Shown: positions 1-5,366, numbered from the stretch's first letter. The stretch is DNA of 8,248 nt from Methanosarcinales archaeon (GCA_003661125.1 QMVO01000064.1:1-8248); one strand, 5' to 3'. Program-made: numbers and translations. The notes: generated from the letters alone by a model not told the origin.

Positions 1-92
1 CAGTGTTTAGTGACAATATGCGGATACAAATCGCCAATAAAGACAGTTCTAAAGCGGTCACGGTGGATGCATGGAAGATACTCTTACATTAG
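1..92 (+). CDS. C-terminal end of an upstream gene, probably structural (partial)
   Basis: The frame beginning at base 3 is open from the window edge to a TAG at 90-92 and encodes 29 residues ending in DAWKILLH. The alternating hydrophobic/polar pattern (MRIQIAN, KAVTVDAWKILL) is that of terminal beta strands, like the end of the 128-aa protein at 1161-1547. The stop codon overlaps the ribosome-binding site of the next gene, so the two are very likely co-transcribed. I infer a virion (tail or fibre-associated) protein from the neighbours only; too little is present to name a family. Confidence 0.6.
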   Translation, partial: VFSDNMRIQIANKDSSKAVTVDAWKILLH

Positions 93-100
93 GAGGTGAT
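91..100 (+). promoter_or_regulatory. Ribosome-binding site, full 10-base match
   Basis: AGGAGGTGAT is a perfect complement of the conserved 3' end of archaeal/bacterial 16S rRNA. It lies 5 bases before the ATG at 106. The same 10-mer recurs at 4242-4251 and 4382-4391 on the plus strand and at 5082-5091 on the minus strand, so it serves as a signature of this genome for judging starts. Confidence 0.9.
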
Positions 101-105
101 GGAAA

Positions 106-1080
106 ATGCCCTTAGATGTCATAAGCTATCTGCTCGCAAAGAAAAAACTCGATGAAGGAGACTACAAACTGTCGACTTTGCCGATTGACACGGACTTGGA
201 TATGGAGAACTTCAAAATCACGGATCTCGGAGAACCGGTGGATCCCTATGATGCTCCAACGAGAAGATATGTTGACATTGCTACAACTGGTCTCGGGATA
301 AATTACTATCTCCTTGATGCGGCGGATGCGGATGTTCCAGCATACAAACAGCTTACACTAACCCCACCTGAACTCGCGGAAGCTTATGTCGAAATCACTA
401 AAAACAGTGCTGGAGACTATGAAATAGGCTCGTGGATTGCTTCAGCGGGCAGCATTCCAACCCTGAGGCTCGGGGTTTTCACCACGAACTTTCAGGCTAA
501 AAAAGTTAGCGGGATACTTGATGTCAGATTCTTCTTTAGGCTTTACGAGAGAGATTCTGGTGGGTCAGAAACTCTCATTGAAGAATCTTCTCTCAGTGAT
601 ATCGTGTCCGATAGAAGAGATGTTGTCACGAGCTTGATTATGCCAAGCGATCATGTGATGGCTACGGGGAGCAGGCTCGTTCTGAAGATTTACGTCAGAT
701 ACCTCTCATCGGGTCCGAACACAACCGTGAGGCTCTACTATCAGGGAGACGTAAGAAGCAGATTGGCGACACCGATAGCAAAGGAGATTCTGGATACGAA
801 TTACGCAGCAAAACTTAGAGTGGTCACCGTATCTTCAAACTACAACGCAAGCGCAAACAGGATAGTCTTAGCCGACGCATCAGGCGGAGCAATTACAATA
901 ACTCTCCCATCGCCACAAGCTGACGCGATCGTGAACGTGAAGAAGATAGACAGTTCGGAAAACGCAGTAACAATAGACGGAGCAGGCGCAAACATAGACG
1001 GTAACGCTTCAATTCAAATAACCACGCAGTATGAGAGCTATACTTTAGTCTCAGATGGTAGTAACTGGTGGATAATATGA
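106..1080 (+). CDS. Phage-type tail fibre / receptor-binding protein, 324 aa
   Basis: Probably an adhesion fibre or baseplate-attached spike at the virion tail tip. Residues 21-57 carry the widespread phage fibre N-terminal motif: an IDTDLDM start, KITDLGEPVD, then DAPTRRYVD, equivalent to the usual M..yKItnLadPvdpqDAatkkYVD pattern. This segment normally attaches the fibre to the tail. Residues 65-220 are a beta-rich module I do not recognise. Residues 237-324 look like the common small beta-sandwich tip of phage fibres: IVLADASGGAITITLP, then KKIDSSENAVTIDGAG and a terminal VSDGSNWWII. The ATG has a perfect ribosome-binding site 5 bases upstream. GC is about 45% in a sampled 60-base line. 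No signal peptide or membrane segment is seen. The motif families are known; the specific receptor role is inferred. Confidence 0.8.
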   Translation: MPLDVISYLLAKKKLDEGDYKLSTLPIDTDLDMENFKITDLGEPVDPYDAPTRRYVDIATTGLGINYYLLDAADADVPAYKQLTLTPPELAEAYVEITKNSAGDYEIGSWIASAGSIPTLRLGVFTTNFQAKKVSGILDVRFFFRLYERDSGGSETLIEESSLSDIVSDRRDVVTSLIMPSDHVMATGSRLVLKIYVRYLSSGPNTTVRLYYQGDVRSRLATPIAKEILDTNYAAKLRVVTVSSNYNASANRIVLADASGGAITITLPSPQADAIVNVKKIDSSENAVTIDGAGANIDGNASIQITTQYESYTLVSDGSNWWII

Positions 1081-1094
1081 TAGTTAAGACCAGC

Positions 1095-1104
1095 TATTTA
1101 TATG
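1095..1104 (+). promoter_or_regulatory. Candidate archaeal TATA box before the 128-aa gene
   Basis: TATTTATATG lies in the 80-base gap between two structural genes. Archaeal transcription starts about 25 bases downstream of a TATA box, which would be near 1124-1128. That leaves a roughly 35-base leader containing the GAGGTGG ribosome-binding site (1147-1153) before the ATG at 1161. The spacing fits; there is no experimental evidence. Confidence 0.5.
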
Positions 1105-1160
1105 GATATTTCTATTTAATGGAATGAACCGGTGGGTACTATGATAGAGGTGGTTAGGAG

Positions 1161-1547
1161 ATGACGTATATACCCGCCCAAGCGAAACTCGAGCGCTGGG
1201 GCAGAAACATTGAGCCCGAATGGGTGCACGCAGACGAAGTTACTGCACCCTCTGCCGGCACGGCACTTGTAACAAAATCTGTGGGAACGGGCAAGACTGG
1301 TTATATATACGGATTCTTCATATCCGCAGGTGAGGCAAACGATTTCAAAATCAACTGGACTACTGGCGGTAATGCGAAGTCTATAAGAATACCTTTCTCA
1401 GGTAAAGGTTCGGTACAGTATGTGGATTTTGCGGCACTGAATGAGGGCATGGGTGCAGATGCGGGAACTGATATTACAATTACAAATGTTAATGCAGGCG
1501 GTAGTGGGGTGGTTTATCAGGCGAGAATATTATACGCGGAGGTGTGA
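1161..1547 (+). CDS. Small beta-rich virion protein, 128 aa, family not recognised
   Basis: The protein is almost entirely alternating strands and glycine/asparagine turns: TALVTKSVGTGKTGYIYGFF at about 34-53, then KINWTTGG, SIRIPFSG, and a final VVYQARILYAEV. No enzyme motifs, signal peptide or membrane segment are seen. This composition and length fit a jelly-roll or beta-sandwich decoration, fibre-associated or tail-tip protein. Its position between two fibre genes supports a structural role. The ATG is preceded by GAGGTGG with a 7-base gap, the same arrangement as the primase-helicase start at 5421. Its last codons contain the ribosome-binding site of the next gene (GGAGGTG, 1538-1544), indicating coupled translation. 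I cannot name a function beyond virion component. Confidence 0.7.
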   Translation: MTYIPAQAKLERWGRNIEPEWVHADEVTAPSAGTALVTKSVGTGKTGYIYGFFISAGEANDFKINWTTGGNAKSIRIPFSGKGSVQYVDFAALNEGMGADAGTDITITNVNAGGSGVVYQARILYAEV

Positions 1548-1553
1548 TAAGGG

Positions 1554-2960
1554 ATGGGAAGCTTTAGTACGATAGGAGGAGGGGTCACGAAACTAAGCGA
1601 GCTTGAGATCGACACAGACTTAGCGATGGGTGCGCACAACATCACGCTGGATGATGGCAAGACCGTAGATGGTGTGGATATTTCGCAAAACAAGGAGAAT
1701 TTGCGTCAACTCATAAAACAGGTGCATCCAACTTTGCAGGTACTTGAGGTGATTGATGAGGGGACTCTTAAAGGCATTGAAAAAATTGATGATGAGTATA
1801 TGCTTGACTGTCCATCACTCACTTCTTATGACGAACACAATGATAATAGTATTGATACCGAGTTATGGGACCTTAAAAAAACTGGTTCTTATAATAGTTA
1901 TAGCGAAGCCAATAGCGAATATCTTGAAGTTCATGCAAACGGTAGTGGAGTCTCAGGGTATGCTCAAGTAACATCAAGAGCTGAAGCAGTAACTTTGGAA
2001 TTTAGGGCAAAAGCAACCGGTAGCTATGGCGCAACACAAATTAAAATAATAGGTGATTCCGAACATGTTTGGTCTGATATACCGAGGGATGACACATACA
2101 GAACATATACCGTTGAGAAAAGCGGTGGAAATGTTGTTCTTAAAGAAGATGGAGTTGAGAAACTGAATGAGCCAGATACGGCAACTCGTTTCAAAATCAG
2201 ATATTACACATCTTCCAATCAACCAGGGGAAACAAACACGCTATATATTGATTACACACGAGGCACTGATTGGAAGTTTGTAAACGGTTCGGCACTAACT
2301 GGCACAATTTCATCTAATTCTGCAGTACTCTCATTCTTCAAACATCTCAAAATTAAAGTCAGCAATGGCGGTAGCACGCACACAACACCTATACAGGCAG
2401 AAATATACGGTGATGGGGATTCTTATGCTTCTCCATTGAATGCCACTACAAAGTTCACTATTGATTCAGACAACCCTTGCATAGAATTATATCGTGAAGA
2501 TGTAAGCGAAGCAGCAAAATCAGACGCTCAAACAACTTGGATAATGGATGATAACGCAACGAACGGAGCATTGCCTGCAAAGGCTGGTGATAAGCACGCA
2601 ACCATTTTGGCAGAGGAAATTGGTGTTGCATCCATAATTGCAGTGGAAAAGAGTGTTCTCGGAGACTTCTCAGACACAGTTGTGTTAGTAGAAGGTGACG
2701 ATTACATAGTTGACTACTCAAACAGAAAAGCAACTAAAATCATCTTAAGTGACAGCGCTGCAAGCGACATAGTTGCTGGACAGAGCAAGCTAAGAATAAC
2801 ATGGATTGCAGACGTGATGAATATCGATGCTGCGACAAATAATTCAAGTTTAAAATGTAAGTTGTATCTTAATAGGAATTCAACATCAGAAGCTAGTCCC
2901 ACTATTGAACCTTTGGATATCGGAGCCGGGAAATATGTTGAACTTTTATATGGAACCTAA
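1554..2960 (+). CDS. Second fibre protein with phage anchor motif and lectin-like section, 468 aa
   Basis: Residues 13-31 (KLSELEIDTDLAMGAHNIT) match residues 21-39 of the 324-aa fibre in the pattern KLSxLxIDTDLxM....IT, and are followed by GKTVDGVDIS, another common fibre phrase. This suggests both attach to the same tail structure. From about residue 85, DEHNDNSIDTELWDL followed by an S..Y..VHANG strand resembles the opening of a concanavalin A/LamG-like beta-sandwich, which often binds sugars. The C-terminal 200 residues are beta-rich and unrecognised. Hand counts of sampled 60-base lines show about 50-53% GC over 1561-1680 but 33-37% in two lines from 1861-2100, so the distal part looks separately acquired. 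The start is set by GGAGGTG (1538-1544), 9 bases before the ATG. Receptor binding is inferred; the shared anchor is directly visible. Confidence 0.75.
   Translation: MGSFSTIGGGVTKLSELEIDTDLAMGAHNITLDDGKTVDGVDISQNKENLRQLIKQVHPTLQVLEVIDEGTLKGIEKIDDEYMLDCPSLTSYDEHNDNSIDTELWDLKKTGSYNSYSEANSEYLEVHANGSGVSGYAQVTSRAEAVTLEFRAKATGSYGATQIKIIGDSEHVWSDIPRDDTYRTYTVEKSGGNVVLKEDGVEKLNEPDTATRFKIRYYTSSNQPGETNTLYIDYTRGTDWKFVNGSALTGTISSNSAVLSFFKHLKIKVSNGGSTHTTPIQAEIYGDGDSYASPLNATTKFTIDSDNPCIELYREDVSEAAKSDAQTTWIMDDNATNGALPAKAGDKHATILAEEIGVASIIAVEKSVLGDFSDTVVLVEGDDYIVDYSNRKATKIILSDSAASDIVAGQSKLRITWIADVMNIDAATNNSSLKCKLYLNRNSTSEASPTIEPLDIGAGKYVELLYGT
2944..2953 (+). promoter_or_regulatory. Candidate TATA box for the endonuclease gene, giving an almost leaderless mRNA
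   Basis: TTTTATATGG sits within the last codons of the 468-aa fibre gene (encoding L-L-Y-G). Its core TTATATGG is the same as in the candidate promoter at 1095-1104. A start 25-28 bases downstream would fall at about 2974-2977, only 4-7 bases before the ATG at 2981. This would explain why that gene has no properly spaced ribosome-binding site. The bases also encode protein, so chance is possible. Confidence 0.4.
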
Positions 2961-2980
2961 ATTAAACATAATAGTAGAGG

Positions 2981-3910
2981 ATGAAAACAAAATGTGACTA
3001 TTGCGGAAAAGAGATAGATATAAAACCTTATCGCCTTAAAAGAAGTAAGCATCTTTTTTGTTCTCGAAGATGCCAAGGTAAATGGCGTTCTGAAAATATA
3101 AGAGGAAGCTCTGCTTATAATTGGAGAGGAGGACCAATAACATTAATCTGTTCTGGTTGTGGTAAAGAGTTTAAGCGAGAGAGAGACCGACTTAAGAAAG
3201 CTAATAATTACTATTGTTCAAAGAAATGTTTTAATGAACATCGAAAAAAAGAAAACCACCCAAATTGGCAAGGTGGAAATGTAATTAGGCAGTGTAAATA
3301 TTGTGGCAAAGAATTTATAACTAAAAGACGAGGGAAATCTACTGCTATTTTTTGTTCTTCTGAGTGCCATGTTAAATGGATAAGGCAAAAACATCTAGGT
3401 ACACATAAACCAAAAAAGATAAAACCAGAGGAGCATCAGAATATTATAGATAAATATCTTAAAAGAATCTCACCTGAACGAATAGCAACTTACTATGGTG
3501 TGACTCCGGGGGCAATATATTGGATATTAAAGAAGCATAACATTAAATTATGGGATACTTCTCAGTATCCAAAATTACAAGAAGCAGATGATGGGCATTT
3601 AGTTCGCTCTTCTCTTGAGAGAATGGTAGATAATTATCTTTTCCATAATAAAATCCCTCATATATACAATCCACAGATACCTTTTAGCAATTACCGGGCA
3701 GACTTCTTAGTAGGTAATCAATATATTGAAATCTGGGGCATGATAGGAAATAAAGAATATGATGAGCGAATGCAAGATAAACTGAAACACTACCAAGAAT
3801 ACGGCTTACCATTAATTCAAATATTTCCAGAGGACATTCCACATAACCTTGATAGAATCTTTGCTAAAATATTTGATACTTCACAAAAAACATTAGAAGT
3901 ATGGGAGTGA
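2981..3910 (+). CDS. Free-standing homing-type endonuclease: three zinc-binding modules, HTH, PD-(D/E)XK-like nuclease, 309 aa
   Basis: Residues 1-130 hold three copies of a treble-clef-like module, CxxC...CSxxC: C5/C8/C27/C31, C57/C60/C79/C83 and C105/C108/C125/C129. Linkers contain NWRGG (47-51) and NWQGG (95-99), phrases typical of phage homing endonucleases. Residues about 151-190 look like a helix-turn-helix (SPERIATYYGVTPGAIYWIL). The C-terminal part has VRSSLERMVDNYL, YRADFLVGNQYIEIWG and LPLIQIFPEDI, a PD-(D/E)XK-like nuclease in which E213, D241 and E250 are the likely acidic residues and K267 a possible lysine. It probably cuts a target site in related viral genomes to promote its own spread. 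GC is only about 32-33% in three sampled lines. The start is weak: GAGG directly abuts the ATG and an in-frame TAG lies two codons upstream. No intron or intein surrounds it. Confidence 0.8.
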   Translation: MKTKCDYCGKEIDIKPYRLKRSKHLFCSRRCQGKWRSENIRGSSAYNWRGGPITLICSGCGKEFKRERDRLKKANNYYCSKKCFNEHRKKENHPNWQGGNVIRQCKYCGKEFITKRRGKSTAIFCSSECHVKWIRQKHLGTHKPKKIKPEEHQNIIDKYLKRISPERIATYYGVTPGAIYWILKKHNIKLWDTSQYPKLQEADDGHLVRSSLERMVDNYLFHNKIPHIYNPQIPFSNYRADFLVGNQYIEIWGMIGNKEYDERMQDKLKHYQEYGLPLIQIFPEDIPHNLDRIFAKIFDTSQKTLEVWE

Positions 3911-3917
3911 TAAAGAA

Positions 3918-4145
3918 ATGGCAGAAGAAGATAGATTCAGATGGTTGAAGGAAAAAGTTGTAAAGGAGAAGAGAGAGAAACTTAAAGAGAAAGCAGCTAA
4001 AGAAGAAGCAGTAAGCGAATTAAAACTAAAATCAACATCAGGCAAAACATACACCCTCCAAATTGACGATTCAAGTGGCGTGCCACAACTGAAGATAGGC
4101 GAACTGAAAGGCATAAGCGGCACGAAAGAGCTGAAAGCACAATGA
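3918..4145 (+). CDS. Small charged protein with coiled-coil N-terminus, 75 aa, unknown function
   Basis: Residues 1-35 are a highly charged, probably helical or coiled-coil stretch (KEKVVKEKREKLKEKAAKEE). Residues 35-64 switch to beta-type sequence (LKLKSTSGKTYTLQIDD, then VPQLKIGELKG). No known family is recognised. GGAGTGA (3904-3910) lies 7 bases before the ATG and overlaps the stop of the endonuclease gene. If the endonuclease is a later arrival, this gene would originally have followed the fibre gene directly and may belong to the structural module. A fibre-assembly helper or small scaffold is conceivable but is only inference. Confidence 0.7.
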   Translation: MAEEDRFRWLKEKVVKEKREKLKEKAAKEEAVSELKLKSTSGKTYTLQIDDSSGVPQLKIGELKGISGTKELKAQ

Positions 4146-4218
4146 TAGAACCATCCTCATTCGCATCGGGGTTCTTTACCGCTCGTTCGTTATTGCAGAA
4201 GAGAAAAAGAAATAAATG

Positions 4219-4230
4219 TTTATATCTTAT
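4219..4230 (+). promoter_or_regulatory. Candidate TATA box in the 4146-4256 gap
   Basis: TTTATATCTTAT follows a purine-rich run (GAGAAAAAGAAATAAATG), the usual look of an archaeal BRE plus TATA box. The expected start, about 25 bases on, would fall inside the ribosome-binding site at 4242-4251, so the spacing is short. Either transcription starts slightly earlier, or this is simply AT-rich spacer. The rest of the gap holds a weak hairpin, AGAACC (4147-4152) with GGTTCT (4170-4175), which might end the upstream transcript. Confidence 0.35.
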
Positions 4231-4241
4231 TTATAATTGTT

Positions 4242-4251
4242 AGGAGGTGAT
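4242..4251 (+). promoter_or_regulatory. Perfect ribosome-binding site with ACG at the start position
   Basis: AGGAGGTGAT is followed by 5 bases and then ACG at 4257. The same motif at 91-100 is followed by 5 bases and ATG, and the one at 4382-4391 by 6 bases and ATG. No ATG, GTG or TTG in any frame lies at a usable distance except an ATG at 4250 that is followed at once by TAA. The site therefore points to a gene beginning with ACG. Confidence 0.7.
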
Positions 4252-4256
4252 GTAAC

Positions 4257-4382
4257 ACGGGCAAAGATAGACGCGCCGTTAGGGACGGCACAGGTCCCTT
4301 TCGTGATTCATACCGGCGTAGTGTAGAGCGAAAGGATTACGGGCGCAGGCGCGAAAGGGGCGAAGAGTGTCCACATGAATGA
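4257..4382 (+). CDS. 41-aa arginine-rich protein with a probable ACG start, unknown function
   Basis: Reading from ACG at 4257 (initiating as Met) gives (M)GKDRRAVRDGTGPFRDSY, then RRS-VERKDYGRRRERGEECPHE, ending at TGA 4380-4382. The sequence is strongly basic with a DGTGP turn, and it has a credible protein opening. It would be soluble and may bind nucleic acid or another virion part; the family is not recognised. Support comes from the perfectly placed 10-base ribosome-binding site and from its stop overlapping the ribosome-binding site of the next gene, as elsewhere in this tightly packed genome. The oddity is the non-canonical start: either true ACG initiation, or an ATG-to-ACG change (real mutation or sequencing error). 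A competing frame (4252-4326) is shorter and has no start codon. Confidence 0.55.
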   Translation, partial: TGKDRRAVRDGTGPFRDSYRRSVERKDYGRRRERGEECPHE

Positions 4383-4397
4383 GGAGGTGATGCGAGC

Positions 4398-4742
4398 ATG
4401 AGCGTCTTTGACTGGTTCTTAGGCGACCCGCTTCTCGATTGGTTCTGGGGTGAAGAGACTGAGGAAGTGAAGAAAGCGAGAGAGAATTTGAAGAAAGCGA
4501 GGGACGAATATTACGAAGCACGACGAAAAGCGTGGAAAGAACAGTTAGAGAAGGGGGAGAGCGAAAGTGCACTGGCATTACCGAGTACTGCAATGACTAT
4601 ACCATTCGGTGGTAGTGAGCAGGAGTTCCAGACATCAGTAGAGCAACTCGCACGAAGACACCCAGATGCAAGAGTGGAAGGTAAAAGCGTGCAGTTCCCG
4701 AACGGGTTCTATCGCAGTGTGAAGATAGAGAAGAAGGGGTAA
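4398..4742 (+). CDS. 114-aa protein with a tryptophan-rich N-terminus and a helical middle, unknown function
   Basis: The N-terminus repeats an aromatic motif, DWFLGDP (5-11) and DWFWGEE (14-20), which could dock onto another protein or a membrane surface. Residues 21-53 are a charged helix, probably a coiled coil (VKKARENLKKARDEYYEARRKA). Residues 76-110 look like a small folded region (FQTSVEQLARRHPDARVEGKSVQFPNGFYRSVKI, quoted here only to show its helix-then-strand order: a helix at 76-87 and strands at 90-110). AGGAGGTGAT ends 6 bases before the ATG. The stop overlaps the next start (TAATG), so the two are translationally coupled. GC is about 55% near its start, unlike the AT-rich block before it. 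No family is recognised. Confidence 0.75.
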   Translation: MSVFDWFLGDPLLDWFWGEETEEVKKARENLKKARDEYYEARRKAWKEQLEKGESESALALPSTAMTIPFGGSEQEFQTSVEQLARRHPDARVEGKSVQFPNGFYRSVKIEKKG

Positions 4743-4888
4743 TGACTGAAGAATACATTTACGAAAAGCTCGTACCAGACGAAGTGCTGATTATCGCAAA
4801 AGTGGACCGCACCATAATATACGCCACGAACAGGGACGGCGAACTCATTATCAAGCGAGCGGTTTTCCCTAAAGACATAACGGCATAA
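4742..4888 (+). CDS. 48-aa protein coupled to the gene before it, unknown function
   Basis: The ATG at 4742-4744 shares a base with the upstream stop (TAATG). GAAGGGG just upstream could bind the ribosome, so reinitiation is likely. The product opens with MTEEYIYEKLVPDEVLIIAK and ends in KRAVFPKDITA; strands at about 15-27 and 34-42 suggest a tiny beta-rich domain. Codon choice and GC match the preceding gene. It is the last plus-strand gene before the control region. No family is recognised. The minus-strand ORF at 4869-5075, if real, would overlap its last 20 bases tail to tail. Confidence 0.65.
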   Translation: MTEEYIYEKLVPDEVLIIAKVDRTIIYATNRDGELIIKRAVFPKDITA

Positions 4889-5075
4889 CACTTTTGATAA
4901 GAGGTGACTGCCTATACTTTTTGCCTTTCTCTTTTATGAGGCAGCGATGATAAGAGCTAACAACCCGTTTGTATTCATGTTTTCGTTCCTGACCTCGTTT
5001 TTCTTTTTGAACGAGGCAAAACAAACGCATAAAAAAACTCCCCCGGCACGCAAACGTCCACCTTATCTTCTCCAT
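4869..5075 (-). CDS. Possible minus-strand 68-aa basic protein (doubtful)
   Basis: On the minus strand, the 10-mer AGGAGGTGAT (5091 down to 5082) lies 6 bases before an ATG at 5075, an arrangement as good as any in the window. The product is basic and Lys/Arg/Cys rich (VQKEKRGQERKHEYKRVVSS in the middle) and has no recognisable domain. Against it: a 9-bp GC-rich stem pairs across its start region, a run of seven T on the coding strand falls only about 12 codons in, and the whole body lies in a set of nested inverted repeats. The same bases may instead belong to a structured RNA or terminator. A minus-strand TATA-like sequence exists near 5204-5216. If real, it would be the only gene on this strand and a candidate small regulator of the replication region. 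Confidence 0.35.
   Translation of the reverse strand: MEKIRWTFACRGSFFMRLFCLVQKEKRGQERKHEYKRVVSSYHRCLIKEKGKKYRQSPLIKSVMPLCL
4908..5027. other. Nested inverted repeats after the small-gene operon; candidate structured RNA
   Basis: Three perfect stems lie close together: CTGCCT (4908-4913) with AGGCAG (4939-4944); CGTTTGT (4966-4972) with ACAAACG (5021-5027); and inside the latter CCTCGTT (4993-4999) with AACGAGG (5010-5016), loop 10. A competing pairing, CGTTC (4984-4988) with GAACG (5009-5013), uses some of the same bases, so two folds are possible. It matches no RNA family I recognise. It could be a leader, an antisense RNA or a 3' end structure. Confidence 0.35.
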
Positions 5076-5128
5076 CCTTCTATCACCTCCTAACTCAACC
5101 GGGCGGCGGAGTGCCGGGGTGTGTTTTT
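5041..5128. terminator. GC-rich inverted repeat with T-runs on both sides: bidirectional terminator or attenuator-like element
   Basis: CCCCGGCAC (5041-5049) is perfectly complementary to GTGCCGGGG (5111-5119), with a 61-base loop. Outside the arms, A-T pairs continue (A 5033-5037 with T 5124-5128) after a small bulge. The plus-strand transcript would end in GTGTTTTT and the minus-strand transcript in GAGTTTTTTT, so either direction could terminate here. The loop holds ATCACCTCCT, the complement of this genome's ribosome-binding site. The stem is certain; its function is inferred. Confidence 0.5.
5082..5091 (-). promoter_or_regulatory. Perfect minus-strand ribosome-binding site, or plus-strand anti-Shine-Dalgarno
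   Basis: Read on the minus strand this is AGGAGGTGAT, 6 bases before the ATG at 5075. Read on the plus strand it is ATCACCTCCT, identical to the 16S rRNA tail and able to pair base for base with the sites at 91-100, 4242-4251 and 4382-4391. The reading depends on which strand is transcribed. Confidence 0.55.
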
Positions 5129-5135
5129 AATGCGA

Positions 5136-5248
5136 TGTCCAAGTTGTCCAAGTAAGACCATGCACTATATTTTTCCAGAAAATTTGATTGATAGTGGTTA
5201 ATTCACATATAAAAATGTAGAAAGTGGTCTTCTTGGACACTATGGACA
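5136..5248. repeat. Imperfect inverted repeat built from 9-bp TGTCCAAGT units
   Basis: Two perfect tandem copies of TGTCCAAGT lie at 5136-5144 and 5145-5153, followed by AAGACCA (5154-5160). The opposite arm at 5225-5248 (TGGTCTT, CTTGGACA, then C-TATGGACA) is its reverse complement apart from three mismatches and one missing base, and also has a 9-base period. The spacer of 64 bases is AT-rich. Repeats in phase with nearly one helical turn are typical of sites for a repeatedly bound protein such as an origin-binding or repressor protein. Confidence 0.7.
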
Positions 5249-5345
5249 ATTTCTGTATATCTATCCACTTTCATCTCTCTATAGTTTAACAGATTAATCA
5301 CTTTAAACACATATATTTATTTATATAAATTTTTATATTTTAATT

Positions 5346-5357
5346 CTTTATATAAAG
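5346..5357 (+). promoter_or_regulatory. Palindromic TATA box for the primase-helicase gene
   Basis: CTTTATATAAAG is a perfect 12-base palindrome and an ideal archaeal TATA element. A start about 25 bases downstream would be near 5375-5380, inside the TGTTTAAAG repeats. A protein bound to those repeats would then block initiation. The leader of about 40 bases contains the GAGGTGG ribosome-binding site. Confidence 0.5.
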
Positions 5358-5366
5358 AAATAGAAA

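Noticed and set aside
1554..2960. Diversity-generating retroelement target in the fibre gene
   Set aside because: No reverse transcriptase gene and no template repeat in the window; AAY codons at the end are not unusual for this AT-rich stretch.
4146..4241. tRNA or attachment-site remnant
   Set aside because: Only one weak 6-bp hairpin; no cloverleaf, T-loop sequence or direct repeat was found.
4252..4326. Alternative short frame after the ribosome-binding site (…AKIDAPLGTAQVPFVIHTGVV)
   Set aside because: It would need GTA as a start or a TTG upstream of the ribosome-binding site, and it stops early; the ACG frame is longer and overlaps the next gene's signal neatly.
4279..4593. Minus-strand 104-codon frame across the small-gene region
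   Set aside because: It runs opposite two plus-strand genes that have well-placed ribosome-binding sites, and its sequence looks like a reversed arginine/glutamate-rich gene.
4908..5093. Plus-strand open frame with hydrophobic, phenylalanine-rich sequence resembling a small membrane protein
   Set aside because: No ATG at the right distance from GAGGTGA (4901-4907); the first ATG is at 4947. The phenylalanine richness is what the complement of a Lys/Glu-rich minus-strand frame produces, and the region is full of inverted repeats.
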